A stretch of DNA of 39,607 bases from Betaproteobacteria bacterium (GCA_025350245.1 JANXYG010000020.1:1-39607); one strand, 5' to 3'; shown: positions 1 through 9,524, counted from the stretch's first letter. Numbers and translations: made by a program. Notes: generated by a model not told the origin, from the letters alone.

Positions 1-2
1 CG

Positions 3-2003
3 ATGCAGCTCTGGCTGAAGGCCGGCGCGAAAGACCTCGCGGGGCTGATCCAGGCGGAATGGGGTGCCGTCGAAGGGCCGCCCGAGCGCCTGACCGATGT
101 TGTCCCCGAACTTGGCGATGTCTTGCGGGCCGATGTTCGCGAGGTGGCACGCTGCCAGCGCGCGACCCAGCTCCGCCTAAGGATCGCCGACGCCACACAG
201 GCAGCCCCTTGCCTGATGTGGGACGGTGCGCTGCTCCTGGACGCTGGACAACTGGCGCCGCTACCACGGACGGAACGGCTGCGGCGGCTGCTCGCCGAGA
301 TCGCCGGGTCCGGCTGGCTCCACGGTACGCTTGCGGATGCCCTCCAGATCCTCGGCGATGTCGGCGTCGATGAACGACGTGCCCACGTGGCACAGGGAGC
401 CACGCTGGCGGAACGTTTGCTGCGCGCGACGGGCAATCGGGTCGAACCGTTGCTCGATGCGCTTGGCAAGCCGCTGAACGTGATGGCCTTTGTCCGCGAA
501 TGCACGCCACAACAGATCTCCGAGCTTGTGCTCGCCCACGTCGGCCCGGCCGCGCTGCATGCTTTGCGTGAGACGTTGCAGGCGGAGGGTCTGCAGCCGC
601 CGGCGAGCTGGAACACGTCAGCCTCACTCGCGTTCACATCGGCTATCGGATTTCCCCCCGAGTTCGCGTCGTCGGCCGAATCCCGGCGCGAGCCAGAAGA
701 GTTGATCAGCGGCCCGATCGAACTGCCACCCCTGCACGACTTCCAGCAGGAGGTGTTCGAGGGCCTGCGTGCGCTGCTCGCCAGTGGCACCAAGCGGCGG
801 CGTGCGGTCATCAGCCTGCCCACGGGCGGCGGCAAGACCCGCGTGACAGTCGAGGCCGCCGTGCGGCTCGTGCTCGTGCCGGAGGGCGCCATGCGCAGCG
901 TTCTCTGGATCGCGCAGACCGACGAGTTGTGCGAGCAGGCGGTGCAGGCGTTTCGCCAAGTCTGGGTCAATCTCGGCGCTCAGCGCACGAACCTGCGCAT
1001 CGCCAGACTGTGGGGTGACAACCGCAATCCGACGGGACGAGATCTGGACAAACCTGTTGTCGTTGTAGCTTCGATCCAGACGCTGAACAATCGGGTCGGC
1101 GCGGCGGATCTGGACTGGCTGCGCAGGCCTGGCCTGGTGGTCGTTGACGAGTGCCACCATGCCATCACGCCGAGCTACAGTGCGTTGCTGCGCTGGCTGG
1201 ACGCGGAAGCTCCCCGGCCCGGCGCGGCAGCAAGGGATGAACCGGCCATCGTGGGTCTGAGCGCCACGCCATTCCGGACGGACGACGACGAGAGCCAACG
1301 CCTTGCCCGGCGGTTCGACAGCCGCTGGCTGCCGTCGGACCAGGAGGGGCTCTACAGGCGCCTGCTCTCGCAGGGAGTGCTCGCGCGAGCGCAGTATGAG
1401 TCGCTCGACTCGGGCGTGGGCCTGACCGACGACGAGCTGGCCGAGCTGGGGCAACTGCCGGAGATGTGGGAAGGGCTTGACTTCGAGAACCTGCTGGAAG
1501 CCATCAATCAGCGCCTCGCGGGCAACCGGCACCGCAATGAGCGACTGGTGGAGTGCATCAAGGGCAGCGCCGAGCGCTCCATCCTCTTCTTCACCAACTC
1601 CGTCGCCCATGCAGAGGAAATGGCCGCGCGCCTGAATCTCGCTGGCATCGGCGCCGCGGCCGTCAGCGGCAACACGCCGACCGTGGCCCGCCGTTACTTC
1701 CTCGACCGCTTTCAGGCCGGGCAGATTCGCGTGCTGTGCAATCACAGCGTGCTAACGACGGGCTTCGATGCGCCCAGGACCGACATGGTGCTGATCGCCC
1801 GCCAAGTCTTCAGCCCGGTGCGTTACATGCAGATGGCCGGTCGTGGGCTGCGTGGGGAGAAGAACGGCGGCACTGCATCGTGTCGGTTGGTCACTATGAT
1901 CGACAATCTCGGCCGCTTCCAGGATCGGCATCCCTATCACTACTGTAGACAGTATTTCTCGTCGGTCGAACGACAGAACGCGGCGAGCGAGCCTCCCTCA
2001 TGA
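3..2003 (+). CDS. DEAD/DEAH-box superfamily 2 helicase, probably only the C-terminal part of a larger protein
   Basis: An open frame of 666 codons begins almost at the window edge. The first ATG is at base 3, so the true start may lie outside. Superfamily 2 helicase motifs are in order: Walker A PTGGGKT near residue 273, DECHH near 382, SATPFRTD near 420, and a motif VI region MAGRGLRGEKNGG near 612. About 240 residues precede the helicase core without a recognisable motif, which fits a longer multidomain protein. Helicases of this kind are often found in restriction or anti-phage loci, but family membership does not prove that here. Its stop overlaps by 4 bases (ATGA) the start of a short specificity-subunit-like remnant, which suggests former translational coupling to a restriction gene. 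It is not a typical HsdR, because the usual N-terminal nuclease region is not visible. Confidence 0.8.
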   Translation: MQLWLKAGAKDLAGLIQAEWGAVEGPPERLTDVVPELGDVLRADVREVARCQRATQLRLRIADATQAAPCLMWDGALLLDAGQLAPLPRTERLRRLLAEIAGSGWLHGTLADALQILGDVGVDERRAHVAQGATLAERLLRATGNRVEPLLDALGKPLNVMAFVRECTPQQISELVLAHVGPAALHALRETLQAEGLQPPASWNTSASLAFTSAIGFPPEFASSAESRREPEELISGPIELPPLHDFQQEVFEGLRALLASGTKRRRAVISLPTGGGKTRVTVEAAVRLVLVPEGAMRSVLWIAQTDELCEQAVQAFRQVWVNLGAQRTNLRIARLWGDNRNPTGRDLDKPVVVVASIQTLNNRVGAADLDWLRRPGLVVVDECHHAITPSYSALLRWLDAEAPRPGAAARDEPAIVGLSATPFRTDDDESQRLARRFDSRWLPSDQEGLYRRLLSQGVLARAQYESLDSGVGLTDDELAELGQLPEMWEGLDFENLLEAINQRLAGNRHRNERLVECIKGSAERSILFFTNSVAHAEEMAARLNLAGIGAAAVSGNTPTVARRYFLDRFQAGQIRVLCNHSVLTTGFDAPRTDMVLIARQVFSPVRYMQMAGRGLRGEKNGGTASCRLVTMIDNLGRFQDRHPYHYCRQYFSSVERQNAASEPPS

Positions 2004-2086
2004 AGATCCCGGCCTATCTGAAATACGAGCCAAGTGGTGTCGAGCGGCTTGGAGACGTTCCGGAGTATTCGGATGTGAACGTCTGA
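2000..2086 (+). pseudogene. N-terminal remnant of a type I restriction specificity subunit (HsdS-like)
   Basis: A 28-codon frame overlaps the helicase stop in an ATGA. Its translation contains YLKYEPSGVERLGDVPEYSDV, very close to the opening of many HsdS proteins, which typically read like [21 protein letters not shown]. Only this leader survives: a stop follows at 2084 and no target-recognition domain is present downstream. Complete HsdS proteins are about 400 residues. I read it as the scar of a deleted or recombined restriction gene. A short peptide that is still translated cannot be excluded. Confidence 0.6.
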
Positions 2087-2209
2087 ACCCGTCAGGTTGA
2101 ATCAGTCGGATCGCCACTCGTATGTTCGCCAAGTGGTGCAGACTGAACGTTTCAGATACCTGCGCTCCGCAGCGAGCGATTGTCCACCACCGACTTCGAG
2201 GTGACATCC

Positions 2210-4165
2210 ATGCAGACCGTCAAGCTCGGTACCGGAGATACCATCATTTCCGAGGGGGAAGACGGCAACACCGCCTTCCTCATCGTCTCGGGCTCGGTCG
2301 AGGTCAGCGTCGGTCGGGATGCGAACGCCAGGTCGGTCGCAACGCTGGGCGCGGGCGACGTGTTCGGCGAAATGTGTCTGATCGAGCCCGGCCCGCGATC
2401 CGCCACCGTCAAGGCGGTGACCGATGCCGAATGCGTCTCGACCTCCTACGACGAGTTCATCCCGTTGATGCAGAACGATCCGCAGCAGGCGATCTTCTAC
2501 ATGAGGAGCCTGGTCCGGAAGCTGCGCGAGATGAACAACCTGCTGTCGATCGCACCGGTCGAGATGCTTGGGCAGCGCATCCAGCAGAGCCTGCTCGTGA
2601 TCCTCGCCGGCCTGGAGGGGCGTGACTCCCTCTCCGGCGCGGACCTGGAGGGGCTCGGGCATGAGCTGCGCATGTTGCTCGACATCGATCGCATCCAGAT
2701 CGCCACCGAGGAGATCGGCAGCGCCGAACAGATCCTGCAATACATGCTGCGGCCGGATATCGAAGAGTGCCTGAACCTGTGGTTCGGCAAGTCCGAACAG
2801 ACCGACCAGGACATCCTGAATCGGTTCGGCACGGCCGTGGCACTGGCATCCACCGGGCAGTACGACCACTGGGCCCTGAATGTCGAGCACCCGCGCCTGC
2901 TGGTGGCACTGGTGATCATGCTCGATCAGTTCCCCCGCAACATCTACCGTGATACGCCGCGGATGTATGCCTGTGACGCGCGCTGTCAGCGACTGGTGAA
3001 GCGGGGGCTGCGGGTGGGCGTGAGCGGACGCCTGAGCCCGATCGAGCGCATCTTCTTCTGCCTGGTGCTGACCCACTCCGAGGTGCTGGACGACCAGCTC
3101 CTGTGCATGGAGGAGTGGGAGCGGACGATGGAAGAGCTCGCGCCGGACGATCCGCTGAACGTCTTCCACGAGATCTTCCACCGGCACGTCGCGGTGATCA
3201 AGCGCTTCGGCCGGTTCCCCCACCGCAACAAGATCCTGCAGCGGGCGGACACCCAGGCCGAGGAAGAATTCCTGCACGACGGCTCGTTCCGCTTCGACCT
3301 GCCGTTGGTCCGGCGGCCGGACGGCACGTTCGCGTTCGCCGGCTCGGTGAAGAAGCGCACCGTGACGGTCCTCGGTCACGAGTACGAGACCCTGTTGCCG
3401 GACCTTGACGAGGTGGGGCACAGGGCGTTCGAGTTCAAATACCTCGGGCCGGATGCCGTCTTCACCAGGACCCAGGAGCAACTGCAGAAGCAGGGTTACA
3501 TCCGCATCGGTGACAGTGTTCCCGATTTCACCGCCGAGACCAGCATGGGCCCGATCGACTTCCACGAGTTCATCGGTGACTCATGGTGCGTGTTCTTCTC
3601 GCATCCGGCCGACTTCACGCCGGTGTGCACCACCGAGTTCGGGATCACGGCCAAGCTCCGGCACGAGTGGAGCGCGCGCGACACCAAGGTCATCGGTCTG
3701 AGCGTCGACAGCGCCGACGACCACGAGCGCTGGATCGCGGACATCAACGAGACCCAGCATACGGAGGTGAACTTCCCGATCATCGCGGACAAGGATCGCC
3801 GCGTGTCGATGCTGTTCGGCATGCTCGACCCCACCACGTTCCGCCACGGGTCCGGCCTGGGCGAGACCATGACGGTGCGCAGCGTGTTCTTCATCTCGCC
3901 ATCGAAGCGGGTCGAGCTGATCCTCTCGTACCCGGCCTACGTCGGCCGCAACTTCGATGAGATCCTGCGCATTCTCGACGCCCTGCAGCTCTCGGCGAAG
4001 TATCGCGTGGCCACGCCGGCGAACTGGCGGCCGGGAGATGACACGATGGTCCTGCCCTTCATCTCGGACGAGGAGGCGGAGCGCATGTTCGCCGACCAGG
4101 GCGGCGTTCGCAAGGTGCGCTCCTACCTGCGCTTCGTGCGTGACCCGTCGGTGCGTTGTCTTTGA
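2210..4165 (+). CDS. Three-domain fusion: cyclic-nucleotide-binding domain, DUF924, 1-Cys peroxiredoxin
   Basis: The ATG at 2210 is chosen because GAGGTG lies six bases upstream; a TTG at 2180 is the alternative. The 651-residue protein has three parts. Residues 1-125 look like a Crp/Fnr-type cyclic-nucleotide-binding (cNMP) beta-roll (GDTIISEGEDGNTAFLIVSG, then GDVFGEMCLIEPGPRSATV). Residues about 186-350 match DUF924, with WFG, DHWA and the signature DQFPRNIYR at 239-247. Residues about 430-600 are an AhpC/TSA peroxiredoxin of the Prx6 type with HPADFTPVCTTE. The catalytic PxxxTxxC motif is P466, T470 and C473. No second resolving cysteine context is obvious, as expected for 1-Cys enzymes. 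Likely role: cytosolic peroxide reduction gated or targeted by a nucleotide sensor; the DUF924 role is unknown. There is no DNA-binding domain. Confidence 0.85.
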   Translation: MQTVKLGTGDTIISEGEDGNTAFLIVSGSVEVSVGRDANARSVATLGAGDVFGEMCLIEPGPRSATVKAVTDAECVSTSYDEFIPLMQNDPQQAIFYMRSLVRKLREMNNLLSIAPVEMLGQRIQQSLLVILAGLEGRDSLSGADLEGLGHELRMLLDIDRIQIATEEIGSAEQILQYMLRPDIEECLNLWFGKSEQTDQDILNRFGTAVALASTGQYDHWALNVEHPRLLVALVIMLDQFPRNIYRDTPRMYACDARCQRLVKRGLRVGVSGRLSPIERIFFCLVLTHSEVLDDQLLCMEEWERTMEELAPDDPLNVFHEIFHRHVAVIKRFGRFPHRNKILQRADTQAEEEFLHDGSFRFDLPLVRRPDGTFAFAGSVKKRTVTVLGHEYETLLPDLDEVGHRAFEFKYLGPDAVFTRTQEQLQKQGYIRIGDSVPDFTAETSMGPIDFHEFIGDSWCVFFSHPADFTPVCTTEFGITAKLRHEWSARDTKVIGLSVDSADDHERWIADINETQHTEVNFPIIADKDRRVSMLFGMLDPTTFRHGSGLGETMTVRSVFFISPSKRVELILSYPAYVGRNFDEILRILDALQLSAKYRVATPANWRPGDDTMVLPFISDEEAERMFADQGGVRKVRSYLRFVRDPSVRCL

Positions 4166-4201
4166 GCTGCACCGCGGCCAAGCCCCCGATGCCTTGTATC
4201 G

Positions 4202-4217
4202 ATCTAGCTAGCTAGAT
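4202..4217. promoter_or_regulatory. Perfect 16-bp palindrome upstream of the toxin-antitoxin pair, probable operator
   Basis: ATCTAGCTAGCTAGAT is its own reverse complement and lies 37 bases before the antitoxin ATG, in an AT-rich patch ending TATATA that could hold a -10 element. Type II antitoxins usually repress their own operon at such palindromes, so this is the obvious binding-site candidate. Confidence 0.6.
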
Positions 4218-4253
4218 ATACTCCGACCGTCAGCCTATCGACGGGAATCCCCT

Positions 4254-4496
4254 ATGACATCCATTGCATTGTTCGAGGCCAAGAACCGGCTGTCGGAGTT
4301 GATCGACCGCGTGCAGGCGGGCGAGGAATTCGTCATCACGCGTCGTGGCAAGGTGGTCGCGCGCCTCGCGTTGCCGGACGCCGGCGATGCAGGGCAGCGC
4401 GCCAGTGACGCTGTTGCCAGTCTGCGGGCCAGTCGAGAGGGCGTGAGTCTGGGTCGCCTGAAGAGTCGTGATCTTATTGCCGAAGGTCGCCGCTGA
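4254..4496 (+). CDS. vapB: Phd/YefM-family antitoxin
   Basis: An 80-residue protein whose N-terminal half has the Phd/YefM fold signature: FEAKNRLSELIDRVQAGEEFVITRRGKVVARL. This part normally dimerises and binds DNA. The charged C-terminal tail (residues 45-80) is where such antitoxins wrap around the toxin. Its TGA shares one base with the ATG of the PIN-domain toxin, the usual arrangement of a type II toxin-antitoxin operon. A perfect palindrome upstream is the likely autoregulatory site. The symbol is given by partner type; strictly it is a Phd-type antitoxin paired with VapC. Confidence 0.88.
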   Translation: MTSIALFEAKNRLSELIDRVQAGEEFVITRRGKVVARLALPDAGDAGQRASDAVASLRASREGVSLGRLKSRDLIAEGRR

Positions 4497-4912
4497 TGCC
4501 GGGTATTGTCGTCGATGCATCGGTCAGCGCAGCCTGGTTCTTGCCCGATGAATCCACGCCATTCACCGAAGCCGCTTTGCAAGCCACCGCTGACGGCGAC
4601 GTCTGGGTGCCGGCCCTGTGGCTGCTCGAAATCGGGAACCTCATGCTGAACGCGCAGCGGCGCAAGCGCATCAACGAGCCCAAGCGGTGTGAGTTGGTCG
4701 CCGCCGCGTCTGCGCTACGCTTGCGCATAGACCGCGAACCGGTTGCCATGGACACCCTCGATGCGCTGGCCTCGCGACACGGCCTGACAACGTACGACGC
4801 GGTCTATCTCGAGCTCGCTTTGCGGCGTGCACTACCCCTGGCAACGCTCGACAAGGTCTTGCTGGCGGCGATGGTGGCAACAGGCGTTACCCGACCGAGG
4901 CTTGTGGATTGA
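4496..4912 (+). CDS. vapC: VapC-like PIN-domain ribonuclease toxin
   Basis: A 138-residue PIN-domain protein. The acidic residues expected to hold Mg2+ are all visible: D7 in VVDASV, E45 in LLEIGN, D101 in TYDAVYLE and D119 in ATLDK. The length is normal for VapC. VapC toxins cut tRNA or rRNA when released from antitoxin; the specific target cannot be read from sequence. It is translationally coupled to the antitoxin by a TGATG overlap. The catalytic set is complete, so the toxin is probably active and held by its partner. Confidence 0.9.
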   Translation: MPGIVVDASVSAAWFLPDESTPFTEAALQATADGDVWVPALWLLEIGNLMLNAQRRKRINEPKRCELVAAASALRLRIDREPVAMDTLDALASRHGLTTYDAVYLELALRRALPLATLDKVLLAAMVATGVTRPRLVD

Positions 4913-4936
4913 TTCACGAGGTCGAGGGGAAGAGCG

Positions 4937-5911
4937 CTATTCGATCGCCCCCCGCCGCAGACTCACGATCATCACCCCCGTTAGCACCAGCGCCGACCCC
5001 ACGACCTGCAGCCACCCCAGCGGCTCGCCGAGGAAGATCGCGCCCAGCAGCAGCGTTACCACGGGTCCGATCGATCCCACCAGCGCGGCGCGGTTGGCGC
5101 CGATGCGGCGCAGGCCTTCCGACATGAACACCGCTGGCAGCACAGTGGCGAAGATGGCCATTGTCAGCGACAGGCCGTAGACCGGCATCGGCAGAGCCAA
5201 CGCCGCGAGCGGATGGGTGGCCGCAAACTGCCCGATGGCCACCACCGAGGCGATCAGCATCGTCCAGGCCGTGAAGCGCACGGCGCCGAAGCGATGGATG
5301 ACGCGGCTGGAGCCGATCAGATAGAAGCTGTAGACCACGGCGCTGGCGAACACCAGCCCGCCGCCGAGCGCGAGATCACTGTGTGCGCCGGTGGCTCGGA
5401 TCTGTTCCACGAACACCAGCCCGATACCGGCGTACGAGAGGCCGAGTGCGAGCACGTGATGGCGGCGGATACGCTCGCGCAGCAGCCATGCCGAGAGCAG
5501 CACCACCAGGGTCGGATACAGGAACAGCACCAGTCGTTCGAGGCCGGCGGTGATGTATTGCAGACCGAGGAAATCGAGCCAGCTTGCCAGGTAGTAGCCG
5601 GTGAACCCGAGCACGCCGAGGTGCAGCCAGTCGCGTCGCGTGGTTTGCGTGGGCGGACTCGAACGGCCCTGCCAGATGGCCAGCGCGACGAAGAACGGCG
5701 CCGAGAACAGCATCCGCAGCGCCAGCAGCGTGGTCGCATCGACGCCGTATCCGTAGGCCACCTTGATCAGCACCGCCTTGATGGAGAAGCCGACCGCGGC
5801 GAGGAAGACGAGCACGATGCCGACGGCGGTCGCGCGGGCAGCGGTAGCGGTCGCCGTCATCGATGGTTTCGAGACACCGGACACGGCTGAGGCAGGCGTG
5901 GTCGTTGCCAC
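4937..5911 (-). CDS. EamA/DMT-superfamily membrane transporter
   Basis: A 324-residue hydrophobic protein with about ten predicted membrane helices arranged as two EamA repeats (residues about 30-165 and 180-315). Typical features are the opening helix VGIVLVFLAAVGFSIKAVLIKVAY, the helix-end pattern WLLRERIRRHHVLALGLSYAGI and the closing LLGAIFLGEPLGWLQVVGSALVLTGV. The start is either GTG at 5911, with GGAGCG upstream, or ATG at 5860, just before the first helix. DMT exporters carry amino acids or other metabolites out of the cell; the substrate is not predictable. It converges with the toxin gene 24 bases away and lies downstream of the YjgR-like gene on the same strand. Confidence 0.85.
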   Translation of the reverse strand: MATTTPASAVSGVSKPSMTATATAARATAVGIVLVFLAAVGFSIKAVLIKVAYGYGVDATTLLALRMLFSAPFFVALAIWQGRSSPPTQTTRRDWLHLGVLGFTGYYLASWLDFLGLQYITAGLERLVLFLYPTLVVLLSAWLLRERIRRHHVLALGLSYAGIGLVFVEQIRATGAHSDLALGGGLVFASAVVYSFYLIGSSRVIHRFGAVRFTAWTMLIASVVAIGQFAATHPLAALALPMPVYGLSLTMAIFATVLPAVFMSEGLRRIGANRAALVGSIGPVVTLLLGAIFLGEPLGWLQVVGSALVLTGVMIVSLRRGAIE

Positions 5912-5959
5912 GCGGCGCCCGCTCCGCGGCTCACGGGCGCCACTCGACGGTGCCCGCGA

Positions 5960-7483
5960 TCAGCGCCGTCGGCGCGTCGTGACGGCGCCACCGAGAATCG
6001 AGCCGAGCACGCCGCGCACGATCTCGCGGCCCACGCCGGACCCGATCGACCGCGCCGCGCTCTTGACCGCGGCGTCGAGCACGCCAGTGGTGTGGCCGCC
6101 GCGCGGGCCGGTCTTGCCGAACAGGAGCTCGCTTAAGCCCCCGAACAGGCCGCCGCCGCCGGTGTCCGCCGCCGGTGCGTCCGCGCCGGGCGCCGTTCCG
6201 GCCGGGGCCGCCTGGCGTTCGCGCAGTTTCTCGTAGGCCGATTCGCGATCCACCGCTTTCTCATACTGACCGTAGATCACCGAGGCCTTGATGGTCGCGG
6301 CGCGCTCGTCGGTGGTGGCGGGGCCGATACGGCTCGACGGTGGGTACACGAAGGCGCGCTCCACGATTTCGGGCCGGCCCTTCTCGTCGAGGAATGACAC
6401 CAGCGCCTCGCCGACGCCGAGTTCGGTGATGACTTTCTCGGTGTCGAGTTTCGGGTTGGCGCGCAGGGTCGTGGCCGCCGTCTTCACCGCCTTCTGGTCG
6501 CGCGGCGTGAAGGCGCGCAACGCATGCTGCACGCGATTGCCGAGCTGGCCGAGCACGGTGTCGGGCACATCGAGCGGATTCTGCGTGACGAAGTAGACGC
6601 CCACGCCTTTCGAGCGGATCAGGCGCACCACCTGCTCGATCTTTTCCAGCAGTGCCGCCGGGGCATCGTTGAACAGCAGATGCGCCTCGTCGAAGAAGAA
6701 CACGAGCTTCGGCTTCTCGACATCGCCGACTTCGGGCATACGCTCGAACAGTTCCGACAGCAGCCACAGCAGGAAGGTGGCGTAGACCTTGGGCGCGTTG
6801 ATCAGCTGGTCGGCCGCGAGCACGTTGATCATGCCGCGCCCCTTGCTGTCGGTCTGCATCAGGTCATCGAGATCGAGGGCGGGCTCGCCGAACAACTGGT
6901 CGCCGCCCTGCTGTTCGATCTCCAGCAACCCGCGCTGGATGGTGCCGATCGACGCGGCCGAGATGTTGCCGTAGCTGGTGGTGAATTCCTTCGCGTTCTC
7001 GCCCGCGTACTGGATGATCGCCCGCAGGTCCTTCAGGTCGAGCAGCAGCAGGCCGTTGTCGTCGGCGATCTTGAAGGTCAGGCTGAGCACGCCCTGCTGG
7101 GTGTCGTTGAGGTTGAGCAGCCGCCCGAGCAGCAGCGGCCCCATTTCGGAGATGGTGGCGCGCACCGGATGCCCGGACACTCCCCAGACATCCCAGAACG
7201 TCACCGGAAATGCGCTGAAGCCCGGATCGCCCATGCCGAGCTGGTCCGCGCGTTCCTTCAGCTTCGGGCTCCAGGCGCCGGCCTGCGACAGTCCGGCGAG
7301 GTCGCCTTTGACGTCGGCCATGAACACCGGCACGCCGATGGCGCTGAATTGCTCGGCCAGGCGTTGCAGGGTCACGGTCTTGCCGGTGCCGGTGGCGCCG
7401 GTGATCAGTCCGTGGCGGTTGGCCAGGCCCGGTAACAGGAAAAGGTCGCGCTCGGATTTGGCGACGAGCATCGGTGCGGGCAT
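5960..7483 (-). CDS. YjgR/DUF853 family HerA-like ATPase
   Basis: A 507-residue P-loop protein. The Walker A GATGTGKT is at residues 29-36, followed by [28 protein letters not shown], a hallmark of DUF853/YjgR. The Walker B region reads [17 protein letters not shown]. The arrangement resembles HerA/FtsK-like hexameric ATPases, but the cellular role of YjgR is not settled. The C-terminal 70 residues are glycine- and alanine-rich and basic (ends TTRRRR). The ATG at 7483 has a clear GGAGG six bases upstream. It is divergent from yebC across a 110-base intergenic region. Confidence 0.9.
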   Translation of the reverse strand: MPAPMLVAKSERDLFLLPGLANRHGLITGATGTGKTVTLQRLAEQFSAIGVPVFMADVKGDLAGLSQAGAWSPKLKERADQLGMGDPGFSAFPVTFWDVWGVSGHPVRATISEMGPLLLGRLLNLNDTQQGVLSLTFKIADDNGLLLLDLKDLRAIIQYAGENAKEFTTSYGNISAASIGTIQRGLLEIEQQGGDQLFGEPALDLDDLMQTDSKGRGMINVLAADQLINAPKVYATFLLWLLSELFERMPEVGDVEKPKLVFFFDEAHLLFNDAPAALLEKIEQVVRLIRSKGVGVYFVTQNPLDVPDTVLGQLGNRVQHALRAFTPRDQKAVKTAATTLRANPKLDTEKVITELGVGEALVSFLDEKGRPEIVERAFVYPPSSRIGPATTDERAATIKASVIYGQYEKAVDRESAYEKLRERQAAPAGTAPGADAPAADTGGGGLFGGLSELLFGKTGPRGGHTTGVLDAAVKSAARSIGSGVGREIVRGVLGSILGGAVTTRRRR

Positions 7484-7593
7484 GGCAACCTCCGGAGGCG
7501 CGATGATAAGATTCTGAAAAGTATATCAATCGTGCCCTTTCGGGCAGGTCGTTGCGGCATCGCACCGCCTATTCACGGAATCCAGAGGCAGTC

Positions 7594-8328
7594 ATGGCAG
7601 GACACAGCAAGTGGGCCAACATCAAGCACAAGAAGGCCGCCACCGATGCCAAGCGCGGCAAGATTTTCACCCGGCTCATCAAGGAAATCACGGTCGCCGC
7701 GCGGCTCGGTGGCAGTGACGCCAGCATCAATCCGCGGTTGCGCCTGGCCATCGACAAGGCCCGCGACCAGAACATGCCCAAAGACACCATCGAGAACGCC
7801 AGCAAGCGTGGCTCCGGACAGCTCGAAGGCGTCAGCTACGAAGAAATCCGCTACGAGGGTTACGGCATCGGCGGCAGCGCCATCATCGTCGACTGCATGA
7901 CCGACAACCGCACCCGCACGGTGGCGGAGGTGCGGCATGCGTTCTCCAAGTACGGCGGCAGTTTCGGTACCGATGGTTCGGTTTCCTTCCTGTTCCGCCA
8001 CTGCGGGCAGCTGATCCTCGAGCCCGGCGCCAGCGAAGACAAGGTCATGGAGGTCGCGCTCGACGCCGGCGCCGACGACATCGTCACCAACGATGACGGG
8101 TCGATCGAGGTGATCACCGCACCCACCAATGCTTTCATCACGGTGAAGGATGCCCTCGGCAAATCCGGCCTCGAACCCGCCTATGCCGAGATCACCATGA
8201 AGCCGCTGGCCGAAGTTGTGCTCACCGGCGACGACGCGGCGAAGATGCAGAAGCTGCTCGACGTGCTCGAAAATCTCGACGACGTGCAGGAAGTCTTCAC
8301 CACCGCCCTCATCGACGAGGCGGCCTGA
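7594..8328 (+). CDS. yebC: YebC/PmpR-family protein
   Basis: The 244-residue protein starts at ATG 7594 with the invariant YebC opening [25 protein letters not shown]. The three-domain YebC/TACO1 fold is complete, with [29 protein letters not shown] in the middle and a C-terminal acidic end ([16 protein letters not shown]). Members have been described as transcription regulators (PmpR) and, more recently, as factors aiding translation of difficult sequences. It lies 20 bases before ruvC, the classic yebC-ruvC order. Confidence 0.97.
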   Translation: MAGHSKWANIKHKKAATDAKRGKIFTRLIKEITVAARLGGSDASINPRLRLAIDKARDQNMPKDTIENASKRGSGQLEGVSYEEIRYEGYGIGGSAIIVDCMTDNRTRTVAEVRHAFSKYGGSFGTDGSVSFLFRHCGQLILEPGASEDKVMEVALDAGADDIVTNDDGSIEVITAPTNAFITVKDALGKSGLEPAYAEITMKPLAEVVLTGDDAAKMQKLLDVLENLDDVQEVFTTALIDEAA

Positions 8329-8348
8329 GAGGCCGGCCGGTCGGCGCC

Positions 8349-8870
8349 ATGCGCATTCTCGGCATCGACCCGGGGTTACGCATCACTGGTTTCGGCGTGC
8401 TCGAAAAGCAGGGCCAGAAGCTGGTCTATATCACCAGCGGCTGCATCCGCACCGATGATGCCCTCGGGCTGCCGATGCGACTCAAGACCATCCTCGATGG
8501 CATCCACGAAGTCATCGACGGTTCGGCGCCGGAACAGGTCGCGGTCGAGAAGGTATTCGTCAACGTCAATCCGCAGTCCACGCTGTTGCTCGGCCAGGCG
8601 CGTGGCGCCGCCATCTGCGCTGCCGTGTTGCGCAGTCTGCCGGTGAGCGAGTACACCGCACTGCAGGTGAAGCAGGCGGTGGTCGGTAACGGTCACGCCG
8701 CCAAGGAACAAGTGCAGGAAATGGTGAAGCGGCTGCTCGGGCTGCCGGGCGTGCCTTCCACCGACGCCGCCGACGCGCTGGCCTGCGCCATCTGCCATGC
8801 CCATGCCGGGCTCGGGTTGGGCACGCTTGCGACGGCAGGCATGCGCATGCGCGGCGGGAGGCTGGTTTGA
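8349..8870 (+). CDS. ruvC: RuvC Holliday junction resolvase
   Basis: A 173-residue endonuclease that cuts Holliday junctions symmetrically with RuvAB. The RNase H-like catalytic acids are visible: D7 in LGIDPGL, E67 in VAVEKVF, and D139 and D142 in STDAADALA. Length and motifs are normal. The stop overlaps the TTG start of ruvA, so the two are likely co-translated. Confidence 0.98.
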   Translation: MRILGIDPGLRITGFGVLEKQGQKLVYITSGCIRTDDALGLPMRLKTILDGIHEVIDGSAPEQVAVEKVFVNVNPQSTLLLGQARGAAICAAVLRSLPVSEYTALQVKQAVVGNGHAAKEQVQEMVKRLLGLPGVPSTDAADALACAICHAHAGLGLGTLATAGMRMRGGRLV

Positions 8871-9442
8871 TCTCGCGGTTGCACGGCATCCTCATCGAGA
8901 AGCAGCCGCCCACCGTGGTGATCGACGTTCAGGGTGTCGGCTACGACGTTGACGTGCCCATGAGCACGTTCTACGGGTTGCCCGCAACCGGGCAGCCGGT
9001 GACCCTGTTCACGCATCTGGTGGTGCGCGAAGACGCGCACCTGCTGTTCGGTTTCGCCACCGACGACGAGCGCCGCCTGTTCCGGCAACTGGTGCGCATC
9101 ACCGGCATCGGCGCCCGCACCGCGCTCTCGTTGCTGTCGGGCATGTCGGTCGACGATCTCTACGCGGCCGTGACCTTGCAGGACAGCGCCCGGCTGATCA
9201 AGGTGCCGGGGATCGGCAAGAAGACCGCCGAACGCCTGCTGCTGGAACTCAAAGACAAGCTGGCGCTCGTGCCTGGATCGGTCAACGTCGCCGCTTCCGG
9301 CGCGTCGGGTGACGCGCTCAATGCGCTCCTGTCGCTCGGCTACAACGACCGCGAGGCACGGGCGGCACTGGCGAAACTCGAGCCCGGCATGGTGGTGCAG
9401 GACGCCATCCGGCAGGCGTTGCGGCTGCTTTCCAAGGTCTGA
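8867..9442 (+). CDS. ruvA: RuvA Holliday junction branch migration subunit
   Basis: A 191-residue protein beginning at TTG 8867, which overlaps the ruvC stop and has GGGAGG upstream. The N-terminal OB domain ([31 protein letters not shown]) is followed by two helix-hairpin-helix motifs ([16 protein letters not shown] and [16 protein letters not shown]) that bind the junction backbone. A flexible linker leads to domain III (residues about 145-191), which contacts RuvB. It forms the tetramer on which RuvB motors assemble. Confidence 0.97.
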   Translation: MISRLHGILIEKQPPTVVIDVQGVGYDVDVPMSTFYGLPATGQPVTLFTHLVVREDAHLLFGFATDDERRLFRQLVRITGIGARTALSLLSGMSVDDLYAAVTLQDSARLIKVPGIGKKTAERLLLELKDKLALVPGSVNVAASGASGDALNALLSLGYNDREARAALAKLEPGMVVQDAIRQALRLLSKV

Positions 9443-9518
9443 CCGATGGCGTGGTGCGCGCCCCGGCGGGCGGTTTCCCCGAGGCCGCCGTTTACCCCGC
9501 CGACACGGGCGTTGCGTC

Positions 9519-9524
9519 TATAAT
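9519..9524 (+). promoter_or_regulatory. Consensus -10 element upstream of the exported-protein gene
   Basis: A perfect TATAAT lies 65 bases before the ATG at 9589, in the gap after ruvA. No good -35 hexamer is found at 16-18 bases, so this is a candidate only. It would give the next genes, including ruvB, a promoter of their own. Confidence 0.35.

Noticed and set aside
2102-3565. 487-codon minus-strand frame opposite the CNB-DUF924-Prx gene
   Set aside because: The plus strand holds three recognisable domains with catalytic residues and a ribosome-binding site; the minus-strand translation has none.
7500-7593. Divergent promoter between yjgR-like gene and yebC
   Set aside because: AT-rich bases around 7503-7530 suggest promoters, but no hexamer pair with good spacing could be fixed on either strand.
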